Shown here in pieces: positions 26,941-40,689 of a stretch of DNA of 64,000 nucleotides. The translations under genes and the position numbers were made by a program. This DNA is from Nocardioides caeni (lineage in GTDB: Bacteria; Actinomycetota; Actinomycetes; Propionibacteriales; Nocardioidaceae): positions 26,544 to 90,543 of the forward strand of contig NZ_STGW01000013.1 of the NCBI RefSeq assembly GCF_004912195.1, written 5' to 3'. Numbering within the stretch: position 1 is the first letter of the stretch; the number at the start of each line of letters is the position of its first letter. Under the pieces are notes generated by a model that ran no database searches, had not been told where the DNA came from, and saw only the letters and a list, made by a program, of their open reading frames with translations.

Positions 26941-27636
26941 ATGCGATCGCGTCTGGCCCTGGCCGCTCCCCTGCTGCTCCTCCCCCTCCTCGCCGCCTGC
27001 GGCGACGAGGAGTCCGGCAGCGCCTCCGGACCCGACACGGCGTGCAACTACGTCTCCGGTGGCACCCCCGCGCGAGACGTCACCGCGCCGCCCAGCGAGC
27101 CCGAGGTCTCGGGCGAGGTGACCGCGGTGCTGCACACCTCGATCGGCGACCTCACCGCGATCCTCGACGCCGACAAGGCGCCCTGCACCGTCGCCTCCTT
27201 CGAGTCCCTCGCCGAGCAGGGCTACTACGACGACACGTCCTGCCACCGTCAGGGCAACGACCCCGGCTTCGAGTTCCTCCAGTGCGGCGACCCGGGCTTC
27301 GACCCGACCGCTGCGACACCCGACCCGGCGGTCGGCAGCGGCGGTCCCGGCTACACGATCCCCGACGAGATCGCCGGCGACGAGACCTACCCTGCCGGCA
27401 CGCTGGCCATGGCCAACACCGGTCAGGACAACTCGGGCGGGGGTCAGTTCTTCATCGTCTTCGGCGACTCGTCGTTCCCGCCGAGCTACACCGTGTGGGG
27501 CCACCTCGACGAGGCCAGCCTCGCGACGCTGAAGGAGGCGACCGCGGCCGGCAACGACAGCTACTGGGCCTCGATCGGCAGCAGCGGCGGCCGCCCCAAC
27601 AACCCGGTCACCTTCGAGAGCATCGAGATCAGCTGA
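26941..27636 (+). CDS. Lipoprotein peptidyl-prolyl cis-trans isomerase (cyclophilin)
   Basis: 231 residues. A signal peptide with lipobox ends LLLLPLLAAC, with Cys20 the likely lipid-modified residue and substrate of Lgt/LspA/Lnt. The cyclophilin domain starts near 60: VLHTSIGDLTAILDADKAPC, SFESLAEQGYYDDTSCHR, then ANTGQDNSGGGQFFIVFGDS and YTVWGHLDEASL. Several core residues are as in family members, so extracytoplasmic folding activity is likely. ATG 26932, 9 bp upstream, is an alternative start. Confidence 0.9.
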   Translation: MRSRLALAAPLLLLPLLAACGDEESGSASGPDTACNYVSGGTPARDVTAPPSEPEVSGEVTAVLHTSIGDLTAILDADKAPCTVASFESLAEQGYYDDTSCHRQGNDPGFEFLQCGDPGFDPTAATPDPAVGSGGPGYTIPDEIAGDETYPAGTLAMANTGQDNSGGGQFFIVFGDSSFPPSYTVWGHLDEASLATLKEATAAGNDSYWASIGSSGGRPNNPVTFESIEIS

Positions 27637-28525
27637 CCGGCAGGTCGAGGCCGGTCAGCTCGACCGACCGCTGCCACAGCGACCTCGCCAGCACCTCGTC
27701 GCGCGCCAGCAACGACATCCGGGCCTCGCTCGGCCAGCCCCACAGCTCGGTCCGGCCGTGCGGCCCGATGTAGGCGCCGCCCGCCACGTCCATCGTCGCC
27801 GCGTGCACCGTGCAGAGAGCGCCGCGCCAGGCCGGCATGCTCACCAGCCGCGAGCCGTAGTGCCCGATGAAGGCGTAGACGCGGTTCGTCGTACCACTGG
27901 TGATGTGGGTGGCCGAGGCGCCCGGATGCGCACCCACCGACCGCACGGACGATCCGGCAGCCCGGAGCCGGCGGTCGAGCTCGCCCATGAAGAGCAGGTC
28001 CGCGAGCTTCGACTGGGCATAGGCCGGGAAGGCTCCATAGGGCCGGCGCTCCCAACCGAGGTCGTCGAGGTCGATCCGGCCGGAGCGGTGCTCGCGCGAG
28101 CTCACCGTCACGACCCGGTCGCCCACCAGCGGCAGCAGGCCCATGGTCAGTGCGTAGGGCCCCAGGTAGTTGGTGGCGAAGTGCATCTCGATGCCCTCCG
28201 CCGAACGGCGCAGCGGGAGACCGAGGACCCCCGCATTGTTGACGAGTACGTCGACCGGTCGGCCCTCCGCGACCATCTCGCCGACGAAGGCGCGGACCGA
28301 GCCCAGGTCACTGACGTCGAGGCGGCGCACCGTGACCCGGCCCTTGTCGACACCCGGCACCGTGCGAGCCGCCGCCTCCGCCTTCTCCACGCTGCGGCAC
28401 GCCATCACGATCTCCGCGCCGCGGGAGCCGAGGATCCGGGCGGTCTCGAGGCCGAGCCCGCTGTTGGCACCGGTGATCACGAAGCGCCGCCCGCTCTGGG
28501 CCGGCACCTGGGTCCATGGACGCAT
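27629..28525 (-). CDS. Short-chain dehydrogenase/reductase (retinol dehydrogenase-like)
   Basis: 298 residues from ATG 28525. ITGANSGLGLETARIL (about 17), NNAG (about 92), the catalytic Ser in VVTVSSREH and YAQSKLADL (Tyr/Lys, about 168) define a complete classical SDR. Related to RDH/WWOX-type enzymes like the gene at 12488. Its 3' end overlaps the converging cyclophilin gene by 8 bp. Substrate unknown. Confidence 0.88.
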   Translation of the reverse strand: MRPWTQVPAQSGRRFVITGANSGLGLETARILGSRGAEIVMACRSVEKAEAAARTVPGVDKGRVTVRRLDVSDLGSVRAFVGEMVAEGRPVDVLVNNAGVLGLPLRRSAEGIEMHFATNYLGPYALTMGLLPLVGDRVVTVSSREHRSGRIDLDDLGWERRPYGAFPAYAQSKLADLLFMGELDRRLRAAGSSVRSVGAHPGASATHITSGTTNRVYAFIGHYGSRLVSMPAWRGALCTVHAATMDVAGGAYIGPHGRTELWGWPSEARMSLLARDEVLARSLWQRSVELTGLDLPVS

Positions 28526-28579
28526 GACGCGAAAGGTATCGGTTCCCGAGCGACTCGGCAGTGTCCCTAGTGTGGGCGC

Positions 28580-31048
<2,469 letters not shown>

Positions 31049-31096
31049 CGGCGCGCCCGGCGGAGTTCCGTCGGGACCCACTGTTTGACTGGACCC

Positions 31097-32515
31097 ATGT
31101 TGATCCTCGCTGTGCTCCTCGTCGGTCTCCTCCTCGGAGCGGGACTGGGCTGGCTCGCGCGGCAGGTGACGCTCCCGGTCGTGGAGCCCGTCGCGCCGGC
31201 CGACCCGGCCGAGGCCCCCGAGGTGGTCGCAGCCCGGCACGAGCGCGACCTGGCGGCGCTGCAGCACCAGGTCGACCTGGCCAACTCGCGCGCGGAGGTG
31301 CTGGTCGCCCAGGTCCGCGAGCAGGAGGCAGCCGCCGTCTCGGGCGTGCGCAGCGACCTCGCGACCGCCGCGGCCCAGGTCGACGAGCTCCGCGCGGCGC
31401 TGGCCGACGCCCGGGCCCAGCACCAGGCGCTGCTGGAGTCGCAGCGCCGCGCCCAGGTCGAGCGCGAGCGGACCGAGGGCGGCCACTCCCAGGTGCTCAA
31501 GACGCTCTCCCCCGTCGTCGAGCACCTGCGCACCATGCAGGCGAAGGTCGACGACCTCGAGAAGGCCCGCGTCGCCCAGCACACCGAGCTCGCGGCACAG
31601 ATCCGGCACACCCAGGTCTCGGTCGAGGAGTCCCGCAAGGCCGCGACCACCCTCGCATCGGTCCTCAAGGACAACGCCGTGCGCGGCGCATGGGGCGAGA
31701 CCCAGCTGCGCACGCTCGTCGAGACCGCAGGACTGCTCAACCGGGTCGACTTCGAGCTGCAGCACACGATGGAGGCCGACTCGGGGGCGCGGCGCCCGGA
31801 CATGGTCATCAACCTGCCCGGTGGCAAGCAGATGGCGATCGACGCGAAGGTGCCCTACAACGCGTTCATGGACGCCCAGCGCGAGGGCATCGAGCCCGAG
31901 TCGCGTCAGCGGCACCTCGAGGCCCACGCCCGCAAGGTGCGCGGTCATGTCGACGTCCTGGCGCGCAAGGGCTACTGGACCGGGCTCGCGGTGAGCCCCG
32001 AGTTCACGGTCGCCTTCATCCCCAACGAGCAGCTGCTCAACGCCGCGCTCGAGGTCGATCCCTCGCTGATGGAGCACGCCTTCGCGCAGGGCATCGTCCT
32101 CGCCACGCCCGCCAACCTGTGGGGACTGCTCAAGACGGTCGCCTTCACCTGGAAACAGGAGGCCCTGACCGAGGACGCCCAGCAGCTCTTCGAGCTCGGG
32201 CAGGTCCTCTACCGCCGGATCCTCAAGCTCGCCGAGCACGTCGACAAGCTCGGCCGGTCCATCCAGCGCAGCGTCAAGGACTACAACGCCTTTGCGGGAT
32301 CGCTCGAGCGCTCCGTGCTCCCGGCCGCCCGCAAGCTCAACGCCGCTGCTCCGGCCAGCACGACCATCCCCGCCCCGACCGAGGTCGAGGAGGTCCCGCG
32401 CGCGCTGACCTCGAGCGAGTTCGCAGCCCTGGCCGACCTGGATCGTGAGGAGCTGACGTTCGACTTCGAGGCGGTCGACGCGGAGATCGTGGAAGACGAC
32501 GCGCAGGCCGGCTGA
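31097..32515 (+). CDS. rmuC: DNA recombination protein RmuC
   Basis: 472 residues. An N-terminal membrane anchor (MLILAVLLVGLLLGAGLGWL) is followed by about 130 residues of coiled coil rich in Ala, Arg and Glu. The RmuC nuclease-like domain comes next: AWGETQLRTLVETAGLL, DMVINLPGGKQMAIDAKVPY and FTVAFIPNEQLLNAA. RmuC limits inversion at short repeats in E. coli. ATG 31097 was preferred over TTG 31085 because it starts the hydrophobic segment. Confidence 0.92.
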   Translation: MLILAVLLVGLLLGAGLGWLARQVTLPVVEPVAPADPAEAPEVVAARHERDLAALQHQVDLANSRAEVLVAQVREQEAAAVSGVRSDLATAAAQVDELRAALADARAQHQALLESQRRAQVERERTEGGHSQVLKTLSPVVEHLRTMQAKVDDLEKARVAQHTELAAQIRHTQVSVEESRKAATTLASVLKDNAVRGAWGETQLRTLVETAGLLNRVDFELQHTMEADSGARRPDMVINLPGGKQMAIDAKVPYNAFMDAQREGIEPESRQRHLEAHARKVRGHVDVLARKGYWTGLAVSPEFTVAFIPNEQLLNAALEVDPSLMEHAFAQGIVLATPANLWGLLKTVAFTWKQEALTEDAQQLFELGQVLYRRILKLAEHVDKLGRSIQRSVKDYNAFAGSLERSVLPAARKLNAAAPASTTIPAPTEVEEVPRALTSSEFAALADLDREELTFDFEAVDAEIVEDDAQAG

Positions 32516-32559
32516 AAGCTGGAAGCAGCACCCATCCGGTCGGCGGTTCGCTCCGAACG

Positions 32560-32579
32560 GAGTGTGACAGCTCACACTC
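32560..32579. promoter_or_regulatory. 8-bp perfect dyad upstream of the collagen-like gene
   Basis: GAGTGTGA (32560-32567) and TCACACTC (32572-32579) flank CAGC. It lies 17 bp before the ATG and just upstream of the GGAGG ribosome site, so it could be an operator or an mRNA hairpin controlling translation. It resembles a Crp site but has a 4-bp rather than 6-bp spacer. Confidence 0.5.
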
Positions 32580-32596
32580 TCGCTCCGGAGGAACCC

Positions 32597-33376
32597 ATGC
32601 GCATCCGCAAGCCCACGCCCGCCTTCGCCGTGGCGGTCGGCGCCCTCGTCGTGTCTCTTGGCGGCACGTCCTACGCCGCCCTCGCCATCACCTCCGCCGA
32701 CATCCAGGACGGGGCGGTGCGGTCCTCCGACATCCGCAACGACAGCATCCGCTCGCGTGACGTCGCCAACGACAACCTGCGCTCGATCGACATCAAGAAC
32801 GGCACGCTGCGGCGCGTCGATCTGGCCGACGGTGTGCTTGCCGGACAGCGCGGCCAGCGCGGGGCGCGGGGACCGCAGGGCCCCGAAGGCCCGCAGGGTG
32901 CGCCAGGAGCGGATGGTACGGATGGCGCCGACGGCGCTCCGGCCCGCTGGGTCCTGATCAACGCCGCCGGGCAGATCGAGGCCCAGTCCGGTGGCTTCAC
33001 CGTGGCCGCTGCCTACCCGACGCTGGCCAACACGGCCCAGTCGGGCGACAACTCGCTGCGGGCGGCCGGCAACGTCTACATCAACGCCGGTGAGGACCTC
33101 TCCGACAACGCGGTCATCGCGACGATCGTGCTGCAGAACCAGACCGACCAGAACGCCGACGGGATCACCAACGGCCGGGCCGCCGGTCCGGACGCCAACC
33201 CGGAGTTCTCGGGCGAGATCAGCGCCTCGGTCTGCGGGATCGCCGGCGTCGTGGCCTGCGCCCCGGCCGACACCAACAACGCGTCCCACTTCGTCGTCAG
33301 CCCGCGCAACAGCGACGGCAGCGTGACCCAGGACGGCGCCCGGAAGCGGTTCTACGTCGTCATCGCCGGGGGCTGA
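32597..33376 (+). CDS. Exported collagen-like repeat protein
   Basis: 259 residues. ATG 32597 has a GGAGG 6 bp upstream. A signal peptide (AFAVAVGALVVSLGGTSYAA) is followed by about 45 residues of decameric repeats, with units such as SADIQDGAVR, SSDIRNDSIR, SRDVANDNLR and SIDIKNGTLR. Then come about 11 Gly-X-Y triplets (GQRGQRGARGPQGPEGPQG and on) and a C-terminal globular domain rich in Asn and Asp. The layout recalls phage-tail-like or surface trimeric fibres: repeat stalk, collagen stem, head. Function unknown; probably secreted or surface-displayed. Confidence 0.75.
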   Translation: MRIRKPTPAFAVAVGALVVSLGGTSYAALAITSADIQDGAVRSSDIRNDSIRSRDVANDNLRSIDIKNGTLRRVDLADGVLAGQRGQRGARGPQGPEGPQGAPGADGTDGADGAPARWVLINAAGQIEAQSGGFTVAAAYPTLANTAQSGDNSLRAAGNVYINAGEDLSDNAVIATIVLQNQTDQNADGITNGRAAGPDANPEFSGEISASVCGIAGVVACAPADTNNASHFVVSPRNSDGSVTQDGARKRFYVVIAGG

Positions 33377-33436
33377 CGCCGGCGGTCCGGCCTGACTGGT
33401 GGGCGGGCTGGACCGCCGGGACGGCGGCCGTGACGC

Positions 33437-34327
33437 TCAGGCGCCTGCGCCGGGGTGGTCGCGGCTGCCGTCCCACTCCGAGCCACTGAAGTCCACGGTC
33501 CGTCGGGTGTTGGCCAGCGACGTGACCGTGGCCGTGCCGAACACGCCCGACCGGTCGAACACCTCGGCCGTGCCGACGGCGACGCCGTCGGACGTGACGT
33601 GGTCGGTGACGCGCAGTCCGAGCGAGGTGTCCTCGGGCAGCCGCGACAGCGCGAGGCCGATGTCGGTGTTGATGAACTCGACCCCGCCGCGGCCCCAGTT
33701 GACGACCATGCTGGTCGCGTCGGCGATGGAGGCGACCGCCTGGAAGGGCGTGCACTCCTCGTCGGCGACGATCGGCATCGCGGTCTGCCAGGTCTGGTGA
33801 CGGCCGCTGTTCTGGTGCTCGGTGAAGTTGTTGGACCAGGGCCGTTCACTGGCGAAGATGGGCACGTGGTGCTCACCCGCGGCGGGCAGCAGCTCCGGCG
33901 GCGGCGGTGTGGGCCGGTCGTCGGGGGACGTCCAGACCGTGGTCGCCGGGGCCTTGGTCGGCTGGAGGAAGGTCGCGCTCGCCCGGGCCATGATCTCGCC
34001 GTCCTGCTCGATGACGGCGTCGACGAGCACGAGCCTCGGCCCCTCCCGCACCACGGTGGCGCGCGCTGTCGTCCCGATCATCCGGGCCGGACGGAAGAGA
34101 TCCACCTGGTAGCGGGCCGGGACGAGGTCGCCCCGACCGAGGTCGTGGACCGCCAGCTCCAGGGTGCGGGCGAGCAGTCCGCTGACGGCGACGCCGTGCA
34201 TCTGGTCCTCGCGCCACAGGGCCTGGGCCAGCGGCAGGGGGAAAAACAGCTCGCCCTCGCGACGGAACCAACCCAACTGGAACGTGTTCTCGTTTTCGTC
34301 CACGGCACCATGATGCCCGGTCGTCAC
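33437..34327 (-). CDS. Acyl-CoA thioesterase family protein (TesB-like double hotdog)
   Basis: 296 residues with two hotdog-like halves: FQLGWFRREGELFFPLPLAQ to ATFLQ, and WTSPDDRP to the end, with the segment WGRGGVEFINTDIGLALSRL. This fits actinobacterial TesB-related thioesterases; the catalytic residues were not located with certainty. GTG 34327 overlaps the stop of the upstream serine-hydrolase gene (GTGA), so it is the last gene of the gcvP-led transcript. Confidence 0.75.
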   Translation of the reverse strand: MTTGHHGAVDENENTFQLGWFRREGELFFPLPLAQALWREDQMHGVAVSGLLARTLELAVHDLGRGDLVPARYQVDLFRPARMIGTTARATVVREGPRLVLVDAVIEQDGEIMARASATFLQPTKAPATTVWTSPDDRPTPPPPELLPAAGEHHVPIFASERPWSNNFTEHQNSGRHQTWQTAMPIVADEECTPFQAVASIADATSMVVNWGRGGVEFINTDIGLALSRLPEDTSLGLRVTDHVTSDGVAVGTAEVFDRSGVFGTATVTSLANTRRTVDFSGSEWDGSRDHPGAGA

Positions 34328-35678
34328 GGGCGAGCGGCCGGTGGCCCTCCGGGGATCGGCGCGCGGGGGTCATAGGGGACGCGGGTCCAGATGAAGGTGG
34401 CGCACTCGAGGTGGTTGACGGTGCCGTCCGGGTCGCGAACGACGCGCAGGGTCTCGCCCGCGAGATAGCCGGTGCGGCCGAGGAAGGTGCCGTCTGCTCG
34501 GGGCTCGAAGCTCATCACCCGTCCGAAGCCCGCGGGCGGTGCAGCGTGCAGCAGCTGGCCGTCCCACCGCAGCACGTTGGGCGCGTGGCCCCAGTGCCAG
34601 GTGCCGACGATCTCCCGGACAGCGTCGGGCACCGAGGTCGTGGGCGCCCACTCCCGTGGCAGCGCCGGCTCGGTGTCCAGCACGAGATGCACGAGCTCCT
34701 CGGCCACACCACCCAGACCGTAGGCGCCGTTGGTCAGCACGACGGCACCCACCCGTGCGTCGACATCGATGCAGACACCGCAGCAGAAGCCCGGCATCGA
34801 TCCGCCATGACCGACGAGCTTGCGTCCACGGGACCGGCTGATCGACAGGCCCAGTCCCCAGGTCTGTCCGGTCCGGTCGTCGGGGTCGCCGACCTGCGGC
34901 GTGGCCATCGCCCGCAGCGAGGCGGCGGACAGCACCGAGCGGTCGGCGTCGACGAGAGCCGTGAGCCAGGTGCCGAGATCGGTCACGGTGCTCCACAGCT
35001 GGCCGGCCGGTGCCATCGCACCGGTGTCGGGCAGTGGCTCCGGCATCGCCTCGCCCGTCAGGGCATCGACGGCGAAACCCTCGGCCGCCGGCTCGACCCA
35101 CTGGTACGACGTGCGGGTCATGCCCAGCGGAGTCAGCACCTCGGCCTGCAGCACCGACCACCAGCTCTCGCCCCAGACCCGCTCGACCACGGCGCCGAGC
35201 AGGCCGTAGCCGAGGTTGGAGTAGTGCAGCTGTGCGCCCGACGGCAGGACGGGCGTCGCGCCCTCGTGCGCCGCGGCGAGGGCTGCGAGGTCACCGCCCT
35301 CGGAGCGCTCCCACCACTCGCCGTGGGGCTCGGCCGTCATCCCGCTCGCGTGGCTGAGCAGCGACCGCAGCGTCGCGTCGCCGAAGGGCGCCTCCGGCCA
35401 GAAGCGCCGGACCGCGTCGTCGATGCCGAGCTCGCCCCGCTCCGCCGCGAGCACGACCAACGCGGCGGTCATCGTCTTGGTGACCGAGCCGATCTTGTAC
35501 TGCGTGTCCGCGTCGGGCCGGGCGTCCGAGTCCCGCCGGACCGTGCGGCCGCGACCACCGGACCAGGCGAGGTCGCCGTCGCGGACGACACCGGCCGCCA
35601 CCGACGGCAGCCGTCCGTCGGCCTGGGCCGAGGCGACCCGCCGCAGCACAGCGGCACCGGTCGGTTCGAACAGTGCCA

Positions 35679-35679
<1 letters not shown>
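34324..35679 (-). CDS. Beta-lactamase-family serine hydrolase
   Basis: 451 residues of the class C/DD-peptidase fold. Nucleophile motif SVTK (65-68), YSN near 154 and GHGG near 278 are all present. No signal peptide is evident, so a cytoplasmic esterase or peptidase is more likely than a true beta-lactamase. The C-terminal 110 residues form an extra domain. Its ATG overlaps the TAA of gcvP (TAATG), so it is translated from the riboswitch-controlled message, though a link to glycine is not obvious. Confidence 0.87.
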
Positions 35680-38501
<2,822 letters not shown>

Positions 38502-38570
38502 GGGCAGGCAGGTCCTCGGGGATCGAAAAGGAGATCGAGTCCCTCCCCCTCTGTCACCGCAGCGCCGCGG

Positions 38571-38673
38571 CTCCAGAGTTGCCTGCTCCACACGGTCCGG
38601 GCGCCTGAGAGGTTCCGGGGAGGAATTGCCCCTTCGGCGCAGGCCTGCGTCCACGACGCATCCTGACTCTCCC
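38571..38673 (-). promoter_or_regulatory. Glycine riboswitch (gcvT motif), single aptamer
   Basis: On the minus strand the leader reads GGGAGAGTCAGG, later CGCCGAAGGGGCAA, then CCTCTCAGGCGCCCGGACCG and CAACTCTGGAG, in the right order and spacing for the glycine aptamer. About 70 nt separate it from the ATG of gcvP; a second hairpin (GATCG / CGATC, 38521-38537) lies there and may be the expression switch. Glycine should turn gcvP on, as in known cases. Confidence 0.9.
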
Positions 38674-38706
38674 GTGTGGGATGAACAGCGGCTTCAGGGT
38701 AGCGCG

Positions 38707-39306
38707 TCAGCCCACGTTACGCGCAGCGCGCCGCGCGGCGAGCTCATCGCCGGCGATGGTCTCGGTGGGCTCCTCGTCCGAGGCGCTCTCGCTCGGCAGT
38801 TGGGCGAGCGTGCCCTCGATCTCGCGCCACACACCGCCGATGGCGATGCCGAAGACACCCTGGCCACCCTGCAGCAGGTCGATGACCTCGTCGTTGCTGG
38901 TGCACTCGTAGACCGACGCACCGTCGCTCATCAACGTGACTTGGGTGAGGTCGTCGGTGCCGCGCTCGCGCAGGTGACTGACGGCGGTACGGATGTTCTG
39001 CAGCGAGATGCCAGCATCGAGCAGTCGCTTGATGATCTTGAGGATCAGGATGTCGCGGAAGCTGTAGAGCCGCTGCGAGCCGGAGCCCTTGGCGCCCCGC
39101 ACGCTCGGCTCGATCAGGCCCGTGCGGGCCCAGTAGTCGAGCTGGCGGTAAGTGATGCCGGCCGCGTTGCACGCGGTCGGACCGCGGTAGCCCAGGTCAC
39201 TGGGCAAGGGCGAGACGTCGTCGGTGAACAGCAGACCCTGCTCCTCCGCGGCCGCGGTGGCGGCAGCCGTGTCCTGGCCGACCTTCTCAGGCTGCTGCTC
39301 GTTCAC
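38707..39306 (-). CDS. MerR family regulator (Rv1830-like)
   Basis: 199 residues from GTG 39306. The DNA-binding wing is GITYRQLDYWARTGLIEPSV, and GSQRLYSFRDILILKIIKRL is the second helix; a long dimerisation helix follows (ISLQNIRTAVSHLRERG). Position between the DUF151 gene and gcvP matches Rv1830 of Mycobacterium tuberculosis. Target genes are unknown. A 23-bp palindrome 129 bp upstream and repeated ACCGTG boxes in its leader suggest regulation by itself or by the neighbouring MerR protein. Confidence 0.88.
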   Translation of the reverse strand: MNEQQPEKVGQDTAAATAAAEEQGLLFTDDVSPLPSDLGYRGPTACNAAGITYRQLDYWARTGLIEPSVRGAKGSGSQRLYSFRDILILKIIKRLLDAGISLQNIRTAVSHLRERGTDDLTQVTLMSDGASVYECTSNDEVIDLLQGGQGVFGIAIGGVWREIEGTLAQLPSESASDEEPTETIAGDELAARRAARNVG

Positions 39307-39314
39307 GGGTCCTC

Positions 39315-39405
39315 CACGGTGCGGGGCTTCACGGTGCTGATGGCGGCGCGTCTCACGGTTGTGATTCGACTCCTCACGGTACGGCCGAGCCGACAGGTGG
39401 GTCAA
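39315..39405 (-). promoter_or_regulatory. MerR-gene promoter region with four CACGGT repeats
   Basis: A promoter-like pair on the minus strand, TTGACC (39405-39400) and TACCGT (39381-39376), has an 18-bp spacer. Four direct copies of CACGGT start at 39315, 39330, 39354 and 39375, the last overlapping the -10. They may bind a regulator of the downstream gene. Confidence 0.45.
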
Positions 39406-39434
39406 AGACATGACCGGGCGTGTCGCGGAAAACC

Positions 39435-39457
39435 CTCAGCCTCAACTTGAGGTTGAG
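39435..39457. promoter_or_regulatory. 23-bp near-perfect palindrome, candidate MerR operator
   Basis: CTCA-G-CCTCAA-C-TTGAGG-T-TGAG: inner arms CCTCAA/TTGAGG and outer arms CTCA/TGAG pair exactly, with one mismatched pair between them. CCTCAAG/TTGAGG cores are typical of SoxR/MerR-family operators. It overlaps the last codons of the DUF151 gene, upstream of the MerR gene. Confidence 0.6.
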
Positions 39458-39933
39458 CCCGGCTCCTCCTCGCCACCGAAGTCCTCCGGCGAGACATGGT
39501 CGAGGAACTCGCGGAAGGCCTCGACCTCGTCGTCCTCCTCGGCCGGAGCGTTGATGCCCGCCTCGGCCAGGACGTCCTCGGCGCAGAAGATCGGCGTCCC
39601 GGTCCGCAGGGCCAGCGCGATCGAGTCCGACGGACGTGCGCTGACCTCGACACCGGACGCGAAGACGAGCGTCGCGAAGAAGACGTTGTCCTTGACGTCG
39701 GTGATGCGCACGGCGCTCAACTCGTTGCCGGTGGCCTCGACGACATCGCGCAGCAGGTCGTGGGTCAGCGGCCGCGGCGGGACGACGCCCTGCTGGGCGA
39801 ACGCGATCGCGGTCGCCTCCACGGCGCCGATCCAGATCGGCAGGTAGCGTCCCCCGGACGACTCCCGCAGCAGGACGATCGGCTGGTTCGAGGGCATCTC
39901 CACCCGGACACCCATCACGTCGACCTCGCGCAT
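39442..39933 (-). CDS. Bifunctional nuclease family protein (DUF151)
   Basis: 163 residues: MREVDVMGVRVEMPSNQPIV, GGRYLPIWIGAVEATAIAFA, FFATLVFASGVEVSARPSDS and IALALRTGTPIFCAEDVL are the conserved blocks of the DUF151 family (Rv1829 in M. tuberculosis). Plant members have DNase/RNase activity; the bacterial role is unsettled. It is encoded 22 bp after ftsR and ahead of the second MerR gene, in the order conserved across actinobacteria. Confidence 0.9.
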   Translation of the reverse strand: MREVDVMGVRVEMPSNQPIVLLRESSGGRYLPIWIGAVEATAIAFAQQGVVPPRPLTHDLLRDVVEATGNELSAVRITDVKDNVFFATLVFASGVEVSARPSDSIALALRTGTPIFCAEDVLAEAGINAPAEEDDEVEAFREFLDHVSPEDFGGEEEPGSTSS

Positions 39934-39955
39934 GCGATCAGCCTAGTCCGAGGGT

Positions 39956-40687
39956 CTAGAGCTTGCGCAGGCCCGCCTTGACCAGCGTCGCGTGCAACCG
40001 CACCGACAGTGCGGCGATCTCGCTGACCGTCTCGTCGGCCCTAGCACTCGCCCCGGCGTCACGACCCCTGCGGGGAGTGACCACCTGTTGAATCAGGCCG
40101 ACCTCCCGGTCGGCCGCTGCCCGGTAGGCACGCAGGTGGCGGGGCTCGATGCCGTAGTCAGCCAGCTCGCGGGCGGTCTGGGCGATGACGAGGGCGTCGG
40201 TGTCGTAGTGGCCCGTGGCCGAGGCCGTGATGAGGCCGAAGCCCTCCAGCTCGCCCAGCAGGGTCTCGTCGATGCCGGCCACCTTGATCAGCTCCTTGCG
40301 CGAGAGCCGCAGCCGGTCGGTGCGGCGGAAGGACTCGGGCGCCGGCAGGCCGTCGGCGCCGATCGCCACGGTCGGCACGGTCGGCACGACCGGCTCCGGC
40401 GACGGCGGCTCCAGGCCACGGTCGATGGCGTCCAGGTGCTCGCGGATGACCTTGTGGGGCAGGTAGTGGTCACGCTGCATCCGCAGGATGTAGCGCAGCC
40501 GCTCGATGTCGGCGTCGGAGAACTTCCGGTAGCCCGACGGCGTCCGCTCGGGCTTGATCAGACCCTCCGACTCGAGGAACCGGATCTTCGGGATGCTGAT
40601 GTCCTCGAAGTCGGTGCGCAGCCGCTCGAGGACCTGACCGATGTTGTAGCGGGAGTCCCCGGCGTCGCGGGCGACGACCGCGGCCAC
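39956..40687 (-). CDS. ftsR: MerR family transcriptional regulator FtsR
   Basis: 243 residues. RYNIGQVLERLRTDFEDISI starts the unusual MerR DNA-binding domain, continuing PKIRFLESEGLIKPERTPSG and YRKFSDADIERLRYILRM. The C-terminal half (LSRKELIKVAGIDETLLGEL) is the extra domain seen in Rv1828 and in Corynebacterium FtsR, which activates ftsZ. Position next to the garA/odhI-type FHA gene agrees. It ends 2 bp from the FHA gene stop-start junction, so they share an operon. Confidence 0.87.
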   Translation of the reverse strand: MAAVVARDAGDSRYNIGQVLERLRTDFEDISIPKIRFLESEGLIKPERTPSGYRKFSDADIERLRYILRMQRDHYLPHKVIREHLDAIDRGLEPPSPEPVVPTVPTVAIGADGLPAPESFRRTDRLRLSRKELIKVAGIDETLLGELEGFGLITASATGHYDTDALVIAQTARELADYGIEPRHLRAYRAAADREVGLIQQVVTPRRGRDAGASARADETVSEIAALSVRLHATLVKAGLRKL

Positions 40688-40689
40688 GA

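Noticed and set aside
32560..32579. Crp-type binding site (TGTGA/TCACA)
   Set aside because: The spacer is 4 bp rather than 6, so a Crp dimer would not fit; kept only as an unnamed dyad.
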